From Stenogyne calaminthoides (taxonomy: Eukaryota; Streptophyta; Magnoliopsida; Lamiales; Lamiaceae), in NCBI GenBank assembly GCA_037126765.1, contig JBBCBC010000012.1, positions 15,190,001 to 15,254,000 of the forward strand: a stretch of DNA of 64,000 nt. The letters run 5' to 3'. Below the pieces are notes generated by a model. That model was given only the letters and a program-made list of their open reading frames with translations, did no database searches and was not told where the DNA came from. The number at the start of each line of letters is the position of its first letter. Position 1 is the stretch's first letter. This document shows, one piece after another, positions 46,054-57,698 of the stretch. The translations under genes and the position numbers were made by a program.

Positions 46054-46212
46054 GAGGCAATCCCGTGGAGGGTGATAAGTCCAGAGGCAATCACGTGGAG
46101 GGTGATAAGTCCAGTGTAGAGGCGAACCCGTGAGGGTGATAAGTCCAGAGGCGAATCCGTGAGGGTGATAAGTCCAACTGGTAGACGATCCCGTGGAGGG
46201 TGATAAGTCCCG
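46054..46212 (+). repeat. ~28-bp repeats in family B LTR
   Basis: Five units of the form GAGGC(A/G)ATCCCGTG(GA)GGGTGATAAGTCC. Two units occur in the longer B subtype (58088-58152). Confidence 0.9.
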
Positions 46213-46487
46213 TTTGAGTGAGAGCTCTTTAAATATCTGATTGTACTGTGTTGACTAACACAATAAACTAGTCGAGTGAGTTGAAGGAATTTCCCTACGG
46301 ACTAGGGAGAGTGGATGTAGGAGCTTGAGTCTTCGAACCACTATACTTTGTTGTGTTCTTTATTGCTTTATGTTCTTACTTGTCATATGCATTTGGTTAT
46401 AAGCAAAACACATCGTTTAGAAAGAAAAATTTTAAATCACCATTTCTCCCCTTTTTCGTAAAATTAAATTATTTTTTGGTACCAACA

Positions 46488-46662
46488 ACTGGTATCAGAG
46501 CAGGTGTTCTAAAGACCACTGATTTTGATAATTATTGTTTTCTTTTAAAGAAAAAAAATTATTTGTGGTCACCTGAACATTCTTTTTTTTTTTAAGGGGG
46601 AAGAGAATTTTTTTTGGAAGCAGTTTTAATGGTTTTGGCATCATTATCAAAAAGGGAGAAAT
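46488..46662 (+). other. B array 1, interior 1 (PBS and PPT only)
   Basis: PBS TGGTATCAGAGC at 46490-46501; PPT AAAAAGGGAGAAAT at 46649-46662. The 175 bp hold no coding sequence. The next LTR begins TATTGGGA, with its terminal G mutated. Confidence 0.93.
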
Positions 46663-49629
46663 TATTGGGATATTTTAGTTTTGATTATTTATGCCAAAAC
46701 ATTATGTATTTGTCAACTTGTATTGTTTAAGTTCATTTCTACAGGTAACAAGTTGAGGGAGAAGTGAACAAGTTGAGGGGGAACTGATCTGAAGTTCCTG
46801 AGAAAATAGGCCTGAAGATAAGTGGCCTGAATGGAAAATAGGCGTGAGGAAAAGTGGTCTGAATGGAAGAAGGCTGAGTCCAAAACCGCTGAATGTCAGA
46901 ATGTCCTGAAAAGCCGAATCCGCCCCGAGTAATGGAATCCCGCCCCCGAGTGCTTTGGAATCTTGTCCCGAGGGCCGAATCTCGTCTGAAAAGCCGATTT
47001 CGTAAGTCTCAATCTTGACGTGGACCAATCAGAGACGGTCAACAAGCCTAACAAAAAGCTGCAGAAATTACAGAATAGTATGGATTTGAATGTGACTTTC
47101 TCCAACGGTAACATTCAAATACACACTATAAATACAAGCTCTTCCATCATTTTAAGTGTAGAAAAATTCTATAAAGCTAAGAGCCATATACTCAAGCATT
47201 CCCACCATAGACACAAATCTGTTAGATATTCAAAATATATTCAAGTGTGTTCTAAACCCAATCTAAGCAACCAATGATATATCCTACGCTTAGAGAGATT
47301 TTCCCAACCTTATCATTAAGGCTAAACTAGTTGGAGACAACATCAAACCCAAACTCCATTCTTGAGAGAGGATTAGTGGTGAAGTGAGGTAGTTGAGAGG
47401 CAATCCCGTGGAGGGTGATAAGTCCAGAGGCAATGTTGGGAGATGAATTTAATAAAGAGTTTTGATTAGATCCCAAAACCCCTGAGTATGACATGTTCAG
47501 GATAATCTTGATAGTCTGAGTCAGGTTTAAGTATAGAATAGTTAAAGAAGATATCTGCATCATGTATAGTCAGCAGATATAGATTCAGATAATGTTTAGA
47601 TACTGAAGACTCAGAAGACACTGAAGAGACTGAAGACTCAGAAGTAACTGAATGTATAGAAGATACTGAAGAACTGAAGACTCAGTAAGTTACTGAAGAC
47701 TCAGGAAGACCTGAATGTTCAGAGGCACTGAAGAAATATCTATCTGAATACATAAAAAACTGAGAAAATACACATTTATAGATATTTCCCAAAACATTCA
47801 AGTGCAGACAAAAGGAACTAAAACTAAGTGTTGTTTAAGGTTGTCTCATTCAGAGAGATTGACCTAAAAAAGAGCCGTTTTGTTTGTCTACATTCACTGA
47901 AGACAAAGACCAATCAGAGGAAGACAACACTGTACTTCACTGACACTGAAAGCGACAGGACACTGAATTTTGTCAGTAGTACTATGTTCTAGACTGCAAA
48001 AATTGGTGATTGTCTACATGGTTATATATTACCTAAAACATGCAAGGGAGTGTTAAAACCCTAAAAATAGTCGTTCATCAATAACCAGAAGAGGAAACTC
48101 TTGATGCTATCTCTTCCAACTGATAGTTTTTCAAAGAGTGACCTTGGTAAAGTTGCCTATAAATACCAGTGATCTCCAACATTGAGAGGTTACGGGAAAT
48201 TACAACAACTCAAGAGCTCATTCGTATTCTTGCAAATTGAAGCACTCGAAAACCCTAGAATTTCCCAAGTGTATCACATTGGAGAGAGCTCATTCACTAA
48301 GCCTAGATTTGATAGATATATCCAAAGCTTAGTAGAGATATCCTAGCCTTTGCGTTTGTTCTTATTGTAAAGGATATCTCACCCTAGTTGGAAACCAACC
48401 CAAACCCAAACCCTTTGATAAGGTAGTTTGAGTGTGTGTGATTTGTTGGTGAGTTAGAGTTGTAAAGAGTGAGTAAGCTGCAGGTTAGTAAGCCAGAAAA
48501 CTCTAGAGAAGAAGAGAGTAAACTGTTTTAGATAGTCAGAAAGCTTGTGTGTGTTGAGTTAGTAAGCTGCAGTGAGTCAGCCATAAAACTCAAGGTAGAA
48601 AAGTGAGTAAGCTGCAGTGAGTCAGCCTGAAAGCTTTAGAAAGTGTGTTATGCAAATTCTCTGAAGATCAGTGAGAGTGGATGTAGGAGCTTGAGTCTCT
48701 GAACCACTCTAATTGCTGTGTTGTTTGCTTTCTGTACTGCATTATATTTGTTGCATGTTTTTCATTGAAAGCATACTTTACTGATATTAAGTTGGAACCA
48801 ATCCACTGAACTTGCATCAAATTGATCACAACCTTAACCACTGATTTGTTAAAAGAGGAAGATTTTCAGCAAAGCTAAAACGAGTATAAACTTAGGGCCA
48901 ACCATTCTGCACTCTTGATTAGCTAGAACAGATAGTTACCAAACTGAACTAACTCTACTGAGTATTCAGTAAGATAATTATCTGATCCAAGCTTCTCAGG
49001 ATCTCTGATAAAACTCAAGATCAGTGGGCTAATCTGAAGCTTCTGAAAGCAGCTCAGGATCATTGTCTCAGTAGACTTTGACTCAGGGCAATTTGTGCTT
49101 CTCAGAGCAAAACTATCAGGACAACCTGACCCATCTGATCTCAGTGAAGAAAATTTTCAAAAAAATCATTGTACATGTGTATTTCCCCCCCATACACGTG
49201 TAAGACTCGTTTGCACAGGGACCAACAGGCAATCCCATGGAGGGTGATAAGTCCAGTGTAGAGGCGAACCCATGAGGGTGATAAGGCCAGAGGCTAACCC
49301 GTGAGGGTGATAAGTCCAGTTGGTAGGCGATCCCGTGGAGGGTGATAAGTCCCGTATGTGTGAGAGCTCTTTAAATATCATATTGTACTGTGTTGACTAA
49401 CACAATAAACTAGTCGAGTGAGTTGAAGGAATTTTCCTGCGGACTAGGGAGAGTGGATGTAGGAGCTTGAGTCTTCGAACCACTATACTTTGTTGTGTTC
49501 TTTATTGCTTTATGTTCTTACTTGTCATATGCATTTGGTTATAAGCAAAACACATCGTTTAGAAAGAAAAATTTTAAATCACCATTTCTCCCCTTTTTCG
49601 TAAAATTAAATTATTTTTTGGTACCAACA
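46663..49629 (+). repeat. B array 1, LTR2 (split by solo A LTR)
   Basis: 46663-47433 plus 49233-49629. Near-identical to LTR3 except at 46918-47015, where words such as CCTGAGTGCTGG are replaced by CCGAGT-type sequence. Confidence 0.93.
47434..49227 (+). mobile_element. Solo A LTR nested in LTR2
   Basis: 1794 bp, TGTTGGGAGATGAATT to GGGACCAACA, with a perfect TSD GGCAA (47429-47433, 49228-49232). It contains TATAAATA near 48159 and the shared core near 48675-48715. Confidence 0.95.
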
Positions 49630-49804
49630 ACTGGTATCAGAGCAGGTGTTCTAAAGACCACTGATTTTGATAATTATTGTTTTCTTTTAAAGAAAAAAAA
49701 TTATTTGTGGTCACCTGAACATTCTTTTTTTTTTTAAGGGGGAAGAGAATTTTTTTTGGAAGCAGTTTTAATGGTTTTGGCATCATTATCAAAAAGGGAG
49801 AAAT
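49630..49804 (+). other. B array 1, interior 2
   Basis: Duplicate of 46488-46662: PBS 49632-49643, PPT 49791-49804. Confidence 0.93.
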
Positions 49805-52777
49805 TATTGGGATATTTTAGTTTTGATTATTTATGCCAAAATATTATGTATTTGTCAACTTGTATTGTTTAAGTTCATTTCTACAGGTAACAAGTTGAGG
49901 GAGAAGTGAACAAGTTGAGGGGGAACTGATCTGAAGTTCCTGAGAAAATAGGCCTGAAGATAAGTGGCCTGAATGGAAAATAGGCGTGAGGAAAAGTGGT
50001 CTGAATGGAAGAAGGCTGAGTCCAAAACCGCTGAATGTCAGAATGTCCTGAGTGCTGGAATCCTGTCCTGAGTACTGGAATCCTGTCCTGAGTGCTGGAA
50101 TCTTGTCCTGAGGGCTGGAATCCTGTCCTGAGTGCTGATTTCAGAAGGTCTGAATGCTGACGTGGACCAATCAGAGACGGTCAACAAGCCTGACAAAAAG
50201 CTGCAGAAATTACAGAATAGTATGGATTTGAATGTGACTTTCTCCAACGGTAACATTCAAATACACACTATAAATACAAGCTCTTCCATCATTTTAAGTG
50301 TAGAAAAATTCTATAAAGCTAAGAGCCATATACTCAAGCATTCCCACCATAGACACAAATCTGTAGATATTCAAAATATATTCAAGTGTGTTCTAAACCC
50401 AATCTAAGCAACCAATGATATATCCTACGCTTAGAGAGATTTTCCCAACCTTATCATTAAGGCTAAACTAGTTGGAGACAACATCAAACCCAAACTCCAT
50501 TCTTGAGAGAGGATTAGTGGTGAAGTGAGGTAGTTGAGAGGCAATCCCGTGGAGGGTGATAAGTCCAGAGGCAATGTTGGGAGATGAATTTAATAAAGAG
50601 TTTTGATTAGATCCCAAAACCCCTGAGTATGACATGTTCAGGATAATCTTGATAGTCTGAGTCAGGTTTAAGTATAGAATAGTTAAAGAAGATATCTGCA
50701 TCATGTATAGTCAGCAGATATAGATTCAGATAATGTTTAGATACTGAAGACTCAGAAGACACTGAAGAGACTGAAGACTCAGAAGTAACTGAATGTATAG
50801 AAGATACTGAAGAACTGAAGACTCAGTAAGTTACTGAAGACTCAGGAAGACCTGAATGTTCAGAGGCACTGAAGAAATATCTATCTGAATACATAAAAAA
50901 CTGAGAAAATACACATTTATAGATATTTCCCAAAACATTCAAGTGCAGACAAAAGGAACTAAAACTAAGTGTTGTTTAAGGTTGTCTCATTCAGAGAGAT
51001 TGACCTAAAAAAGAGCCGTTTTGTTTGTCTACATTCACTGAAGACAAAGACCAATCAGAGGAAGACAACACTGTACTTCACTGACACTGAAAGCGACAGG
51101 ACACTGAATTTTGTCAGTAGTACTATGTTCTAGACTGCAAAAATTGGTGATTGTCTACATGGTTATATATTACCTAAAACATGCAAGGGAGTGTTAAAAC
51201 CCTAAAAATAGTCGTTCATCAATAACCAGAAGAGGAAACTCTTGATGCTATCTCTTCCAACTGATAGTTTTTCAAAGAGTGACCTTGGTAAAGTTGCCTA
51301 TAAATACCAGTGATCTCCAACATTGAGAGGTTACGGGAAATTACAACAACTCAAGAGCTCATTCGTATTCTTGCAAATTGAAGCACTCGAAAACCCTAGA
51401 ATTTCCCAAGTGTATCACATTGGAGAGAGCTCATTCACTAAGCCTAGATTTGATAGATATATCCAAAGCTTAGTAGAGATATCCTAGCCTTTGCGTTTGT
51501 TCTTATTGTAAAGGATATCTCACCCTAGTTGGGAAACCAACCCAAACCCAAACCCTTTGATAAGGTAGTTTGAGTGTGTGTGATTTGTTGGTGAGTTAGA
51601 GTTGTAAAGAGTGAGTAAGCTGCAGGTTAGTAAGCCAGAAAACTCTAGAGAAGAAGAGAGTAAACTGTTTTAGATAGTCAGAAAGCTTGTGTGTGTTGAG
51701 TTAGTAAGCTGCAGTGAGTCAGCCATAAAACTCAAGGTAGAAAAGTGAGTAAGCTGCAGTGAGTCAGCCTGAAAGCTTTAGAAAGTGTGTTATGCAAATT
51801 CTCTGAAGATCAGTGAGAGTGGATGTAGGAGCTTGAGTCTCTGAACCACTCTAATTGCTGTGTTGTTTGCTTTCTGTACTGCATTATATTTGTTGCATGT
51901 TTTTCATTGAAAGCATACTTTACTGATATTAAGTTGGAACCAATCCACTGAACTTGCATCAAATTGATCATAACCTTAACCACTGATTTGTTAAAAGAGG
52001 AAGATTTTCAGCAAAGCTAAAACGAGTATAAACTTAGGGCCAACCATTCTGCACTCTTGATTAGCTAGAACAGATAGTTACCAAACTGAACTAACTCTAC
52101 TGAGTATTCAGTAAGATAATTATCTGATCCAAGCTTCTCAGGATCTCTGATAAAACTCAAGATCAGTGGGCTAATCTGAAGCTTCTGAAAGCAGCTCAGG
52201 ATCATTGTCTCAGTAGACTTTGACTCAGGGCAATTTGTGCTTCTCAGAGCAAAACTATCAGGACAACCTGACCCATCTGATCTCAGTGAAGAAAATTTTC
52301 AAAAAAATCATTGTACATGTGTATTTCCCCCCCATACACGTGTAAGACTCGTTTGCACAGGGACCAACAGGCAATCCCATGGAGGGTGATAAGTCCAGTG
52401 TAGAGGCGAACCCATGAGGGTGATAAGGCCAGAGGCTAACCCGTGAGGGTGATAAGTCCAGTTGGTAGGCGATCCCGTGGAGGGTGATAAGTCCCGTATG
52501 TGTGAGAGCTCTTTAAATATCATATTGTACTGTGTTGACTAACACAATAAACTAGTCGAGTGAGTTGAAGGAATTTTCCTGCGGACTAGGGAGAGTGGAT
52601 GTAGGTGCTTGAGTCTCCGAACCACTATAATTTGTTGTGTTTTTTATTGCTTTATGTTCTTACTTGTCATATGCATTTGGTTATAAGCAAAACACATCAT
52701 TTAGAAAGGAAATTTTTAAATCACCATTTCTCCCCCTCCCCTTTTTCATAAAATTAAATTATTTTTTGGGACCAACA
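49805..52777 (+). repeat. B array 1, LTR3 (split by duplicated solo A LTR)
   Basis: 49805-50574 plus 52375-52777. The last ~150 bp differ slightly from LTR2 (for example GATGTAGGTGC, TCCCCCTCCCC), so this end is the original right LTR. Confidence 0.93.
50575..52369 (+). mobile_element. Duplicate copy of the nested solo A LTR
   Basis: 1795 bp, same TSD GGCAA (50570-50574, 52370-52374). It differs from 47434-49227 by very few bases, including an extra G in TTGGGAAACC near 51530. It arose by duplication of the array unit, not by a new insertion. Confidence 0.93.
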
Positions 52778-53107
52778 TGAGGCAATATGTTACTAAGTGG
52801 ATTGTAATTTTTCAAGCTAAATAAGCGAGTTGACCTCTCAATTGATATCTTTTATATTAGATATATTTAATAGCGCATCATTTTCAATTAAGATGTTTTA
52901 TTCATATAACAATTAAGTTTTTTTTAATTGTTATAAAATTATGTAGAAAATGTTCAAGGAGTTCTTAATTATGATTTAATATATATTTAATGTAGAAAAT
53001 GTGCCAAATTTGAGAATGAATACACTTAATTTCATCTTTATACATTTTTTTCTGGTTTTTGTAACCATTTATTCATAAATTTTGTTTCAAATTCCAACAT
53101 AAAGATT
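52778..53107. other. AT-rich DNA, no gene seen
   Basis: Host sequence between B array 1 and the solo C LTR. No ORF or motif. Confidence 0.6.
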
Positions 53108-54400
53108 TGTAGGTCCCGAACGGGTATGGTGAGGGTAGAATTCTAGAGGGGAGGGGTGAATAGACTTTTGAAAACTTTTTCGTGCAAGATCAGGTGTAAT
53201 GGCAGGTTGCCTGATTAGAGTGCGAGTGAATCAGTTTGGACTGATATCCAACTTACTGATCGCCTGATGGCAGATCAGTTCGTTGTCTATCAGTTTAACT
53301 GATGTGCGGAAGCTAGTTTTAACCCGTGTGAAAAACCAGTTTTAACAAATCAGATTCTGTAGTCTGTTTTCAATCAGATGACTGAAGTGTCAAACTGATC
53401 AGATCAGTTGCTTGTTGCAGAGTGATCCTAACTCAGAATATGTATGCAATTTAAACCCAGTTGTTTGCAGTAGAGTAAAGCAGTTAAGAGCAAGTAAATA
53501 CACACAAGATTTTATAGTGGTTCGGACAACTAGTCCTACGTCCACTCTTCCCTATCACAAGGGGCACCAACTTAACCAACTGGACTTAGTTTATTGTGTT
53601 AGTCCAACACAGTACAACCAATAGATGTTTATAGAGTTCTCACTCAATCCGATCCCACAAATCAGAACTAGAAACCCTAGTCGAAATCAAAGAGCCGTTG
53701 GAGAGTAATTTGAATTTCAGGCTATTTTTGGTAGGTTGCAGGATTGATGTGACGTGCTTCAGGAATGGCATGGTTGAAAGCGTGAATAGTGTCCTTTATA
53801 GCCATTTGACATAGCAGCGCCGAATCCCGCATTGTCAGCTCCGTACATACGTGTCTTGTTCTCATTGGTTAACAAGTACACTTTTCAGTGTTTGTTCTAC
53901 CAACTAAAGTTGACATTCATCTTGTTCAGATCAACAACGTATGACTGGTGTAACATCAGTTGACACGTGGTGTGAGCTGACCTGATCAGATAAAACTGAT
54001 CAGTCTACCTGATAATCTTCTGGTGCAAGTTGTCTTAGTTCAACTAGCAGACTCGGTTGATGTAGGTCTTCTGATCTTCTGGTCTTGACCTTCTGGTAGT
54101 CTTCTGATCTTCAGGTCTTCTGAAATTTTAGCTTCATGTCTTCACCTGATCATCTGACTAACTAATCTTCTGACTCGACTGGTCTTCTGACTTTGTCTTG
54201 TCTTCTGATCTTCTGACCTGACCTATACATATTGAGTTCCCCCTCAATATGTGACCTATCTTATACATCAGTTGTTCTATACTATAATTATCGACTGGTC
54301 ATCTTAAAACTGGTATTTAAAACATCAGTCAGTTAACAGGTCTGACTGGTCCTATTACATGTGTTTTGGAACTTTCTTCAAAACTCTAAATTTCCCAACA
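53108..54400 (-). mobile_element. Solo LTR, family C, internally deleted
   Basis: 1293 bp. Plus-strand borders are TGTAGGTCCCGAAC and AATTTCCCAACA, with a perfect TSD AGATT (53103-53107, 54401-54405). About 0.3 kb present in 8628-10345 is missing at the join AACCCTAG/TCGAAATCAAAG (about 53685). Confidence 0.95.
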
Positions 54401-56700
54401 AGATTGATTTTTTTTTTGTGGTTTATTTGTCACGTGGATAGGGAGATTTTAGTTATTTAGACACTAAAAAAATATGCAATTATCATTTGGTTAGTTGTGC
54501 CCTTGAAAAGAATTGGCAAGTGCATTATTTGATCTCCAAAATGGGTATTGGTTGGTGTTAGTGTGTCTGCAAGAGAAGCCTTACTAATTTTATTTTGAAA
54601 TTATGTTGATGTATCATTTCGATCATTCAGAATTGACGTTGTTTTTTTGTACAATTAAGCTTATCTGTAGATGCATTTTTTTTTTATATAGTTACTCACT
54701 TTCATAACTTGGTTATTAGTAAGTTTTGTAGTAAACTGTTCCAATTATTACAATAACTATAAACTTGGGGAATATGTGTATGAACAAATTTCAATGTTCA
54801 TAAATCACTGTTCTTGCGAAAAATAATATACTAAATGGCTTTGATTTATAACACATGTATCTCGCAAACTCTCTGTGATGTCCTCTTTTAGTAATTGTGT
54901 CTGCTTAATATTTTCTAAAATCATTAATTAAAGTGGAAATTAGTCGATGAATAAATTTTAATGTTTATAATTAATTTAGTCTTTCTCAAAATGGTATTGT
55001 TTGATAGTATCATGATCCTTTTCATTTAAGTAGCTATAAAATAAATAATAACACAAGATAATCAAGATACCATACATCTTCAAATTCAAGATGTATGATG
55101 CAACGTTATATTTTCATAAATTTTATGGAAAAGAGTTTAAATTCTATATTATTAATAATTATATCTTTAAACGGTGCATTATTTGGTTGTGAATTTAGTT
55201 TTTCTCAAATCAAACGCCAAATGCAATCACATATTTTGGAAAATTTAGAATTAAAATAGAAATTCCGCAAAGTGAGCTTGAACAATGAACCTGTGAACAT
55301 TTCCCTAAAAAAAGACAACATTGCTAGTGAAGTTGTCTTTGTTGTTAACATAAGAATTAGTTTAGAAGTCCTTGCTTTCCCAAATAAAATGTCACCAATT
55401 TTAAGCATTAAATTATGAGAAAGATGGAATGAATAATTTGTGAGTATGAACCAAACTAAGAATTTGGATTATCCATCAGCTCTTTCAATTGCAGATCTAC
55501 TATAGATTTTAGTTTCACGTTTTTTTATGTTCTTTGTGAATGATTTCAATTATCTTCTTTTCTATTTATGAATCGTGTATCTTTTATTTTGTTTATAGGT
55601 TAGATCAGTGTACTAAATGGACAATTTTTTTTCAATTCTAATATCAATTTTCTTGTGCATTTATATCCATTGTTGTTACATTCATTCTAAAAGGTGATAT
55701 CCACTTAAATCTGCTCAATCTGTTTTTTTTTCTAATTCAAAAAAATGTTTGATTGTGAGGCTACGACTAAAAAGTTATCATTTAATTTTCCCTTAAAATG
55801 TCTTCTCTCTGCTTTTTTTCTAAGCTATGACTCATATATTCTTCTTTTCGATCTCTTTCGTTTCTTTCTTTGTCAAAGACTTTTCATCTTTCGCCTACCA
55901 ATAAATTTTTATATTAGTTCTTTTGCAGATCTGTGTTTCAAGTCAACAAGCAGGTAAAATATTATTTCAATTCATACTGTTTTCGAGAATTCTCGAGGTG
56001 TTAAATTTGTTTTGAAGCTTAATATGTGTAATTTGTAATGCATTTATCTAATGATGGGTTCTTCACCAATATTTCACTGTACGTGTGACGTGTTGAATTT
56101 TTTAAAATATTAAATGTGTTGTTATGAAGAATTTCAGTTATATAATTTAGCATGTGAATATTTTTAAGATTGCAGTCTCTCATTTCTTCTTCCAAACTTA
56201 TGTGTTTTTAAGATGAGTGAACCTTCTTACTGTCATAGTTTAACTCTCACTGTAACAATTTATTTATGGTTGATTAAAGATGTTTTGAACATTAACTTTA
56301 GCATGAAATATTATTCAATTTTTAATTTTTCAATTCTTTTTTACTTGCATTTCTCATTGAATTTGTGCATGCAATATTCAAGAACCTATTAATTACGTTG
56401 GTGCTAGAGGAAAGTGGAGCAGACATGAAGATAACATATACATATATTTATTTGCGCTATTGATATTGAGAATTTGACACGCATTGACTATGAGGAGAAG
56501 AATATGTACATGACTTATTAATGGAGCCACTTATTTCATCCCATATATTTTGTTATCAAGTCTTTAAGAATTCTCAAATTTGAAAAAGTTTTCTCAGCCT
56601 ATTTTATTTTTATTTTAGTATATGAGATGAATACAATATTTTATATTTGTAATTGTGAAATGTTTTAATCGAGATAATTGCACATAAATGTTATAGGACT
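54401..56700. other. AT-rich DNA, no gene recognised
   Basis: Only short frames. 55745-55957 encodes 70 residues rich in F/L and ends near a GCAGGTAAAAT splice-like sequence, but nothing supports it as a gene. Left flank of B array 2. Confidence 0.5.
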
Positions 56701-57289
56701 TGTTGGGATATTTTAGTTTTGATGAATTATGCCAAAACATTATCAACTTGTGTTATTGAAGCTAATTTACAGATAACAAGATGAGGGGGAACGAGAGAAC
56801 AAGTTGAGGGGGAACTCACGAAATCAGAAGTAGACTGATCGAGATCATATAAGTAAAATGAGTTCCGGAGTTAACTGATGAGCTGTGCAAAATCAGAAGA
56901 GAAGATAAGCTAAGCCAGCTGATCAGAAAGAAACTGACCAGAAGATCAGAAGAGAAGGTTGCAGATCAGAAGAGGAGCATATGAGACTAATCAAGATCAG
57001 ACGTGATCGAGATCAGATAAGATAACCTGATATGCGAACCTGATGTACTGACCTGATACTATCCTGATATGTTGACCTGAAGATATGTTGATCTGATCAG
57101 ATCAGGCAAGAAGAAATCAGATAGCCTGAGTCAAGTGACCTGAGGGTCAGTAAGTAAAAGTGACCTGAGGGTCAGGATGTCTGATGTCATAAGAGCTGAA
57201 CTCAGTAAGCCTGAGTGTCAGTATGCCTGATCAGACAAGATCCGCTGAAGAGAAGTCTACTGAATCAAGAATCCTTAGTAGAAGTAACC

Positions 57290-57560
57290 TAAGACTCAGT
57301 AACCTGAGACTCAGAGAAACCTGAGACTCAGAAAACCTGAGACTCAGAAGTTCCTGAAGACTCAGAAGTTCCTGAAGACTCAGAAGAATCCTGAGACTCG
57401 GAAGAATCCTGAGACTCAGAAGAATCCTGAAGACTTAGAAGAATCCTGAAGACTCAGAAGAAACTTGAATACTCAGATAGAATCCTAAAGACTCAGTATG
57501 TCACAGAAGACACTGAAGACTCAGAGAATCCTGAAGATTCAGAGAAACCTGAAGACTCAG
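57290..57560. repeat. 18-bp minisatellite of family B LTR
   Basis: Units of the type GAAGACTCAGAAGTTCCT and GAGACTCAGAAGAATCCT. Repeated in the next LTRs at about 59150-59420 and 61010-61285. Confidence 0.88.
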
Positions 57561-57657
57561 AAGATCCTGAAGAATATAGTCGTTAGATTCAGCTGACATG
57601 GACCAATGAGAGGAAGACAATCAGCCTAAAAAAGCTGCAAAACTTACAGAATAGTAT

Positions 57658-57698
57658 GGATTTGAATGTGATTCTCTCCAACGATAACATTCAAATCC
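57658..57698. other. Perfect 12-bp inverted repeat upstream of TATA
   Basis: GGATTTGAATGT (57658-57669) and ACATTCAAATCC (57687-57698) flank a 17-nt loop containing TCCAACGA. TATAAATA follows at 57703-57710. Present in all B LTRs. Confidence 0.85.

Larger units (their letters stand above)
43698..46487 (+). repeat. B array 1, LTR1 (split by a solo B LTR)
   Basis: 43698-44170 plus 45821-46487, about 1140 bp. It keeps the uninterrupted site GGCAATCACGTGG (46086 onward) where LTR2 and LTR3 carry an A LTR. The IR-TCCAACGG-TATA promoter (44075-44118) lies before the insertion. Confidence 0.93.
43698..52777 (+). mobile_element. B array 1: LTR-int-LTR-int-LTR with nested solo LTRs
   Basis: Three plus-strand B LTRs (each about 1.15 kb without nested sequence) are separated by two 175-bp interiors that hold only a PBS and a PPT. 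Outer borders are TGTTGGGATATT and GGGACCAACA. Flanks are GGAGG (43693-43697) and TGAGG (52778-52782), a plausible TSD with one mismatch. LTR2 plus interior 2 and LTR3 repeat with a period of about 3142 bp, including the same nested solo LTR. Confidence 0.93.

Noticed and set aside
46353..46595. 80-codon ORF (repeated at 49495-49737)
   Set aside because: It spans the LTR end, PBS and interior of B elements; duplicated only because the array unit is duplicated. No homology and no coding signal.
43698..52777. Annotating the three-LTR block as two independent adjacent insertions
   Set aside because: LTR2 is shared, no TSD separates the units, and the nested solo LTR is at the identical base in both copies.
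55745..55957. 70-codon F/L-rich ORF
   Set aside because: AT-rich composition makes such frames likely by chance; no family, no partner exons.
57290..57560. CRISPR-like regularly spaced repeats
   Set aside because: Units are contiguous minisatellite repeats without unique spacers, inside a plant LTR.
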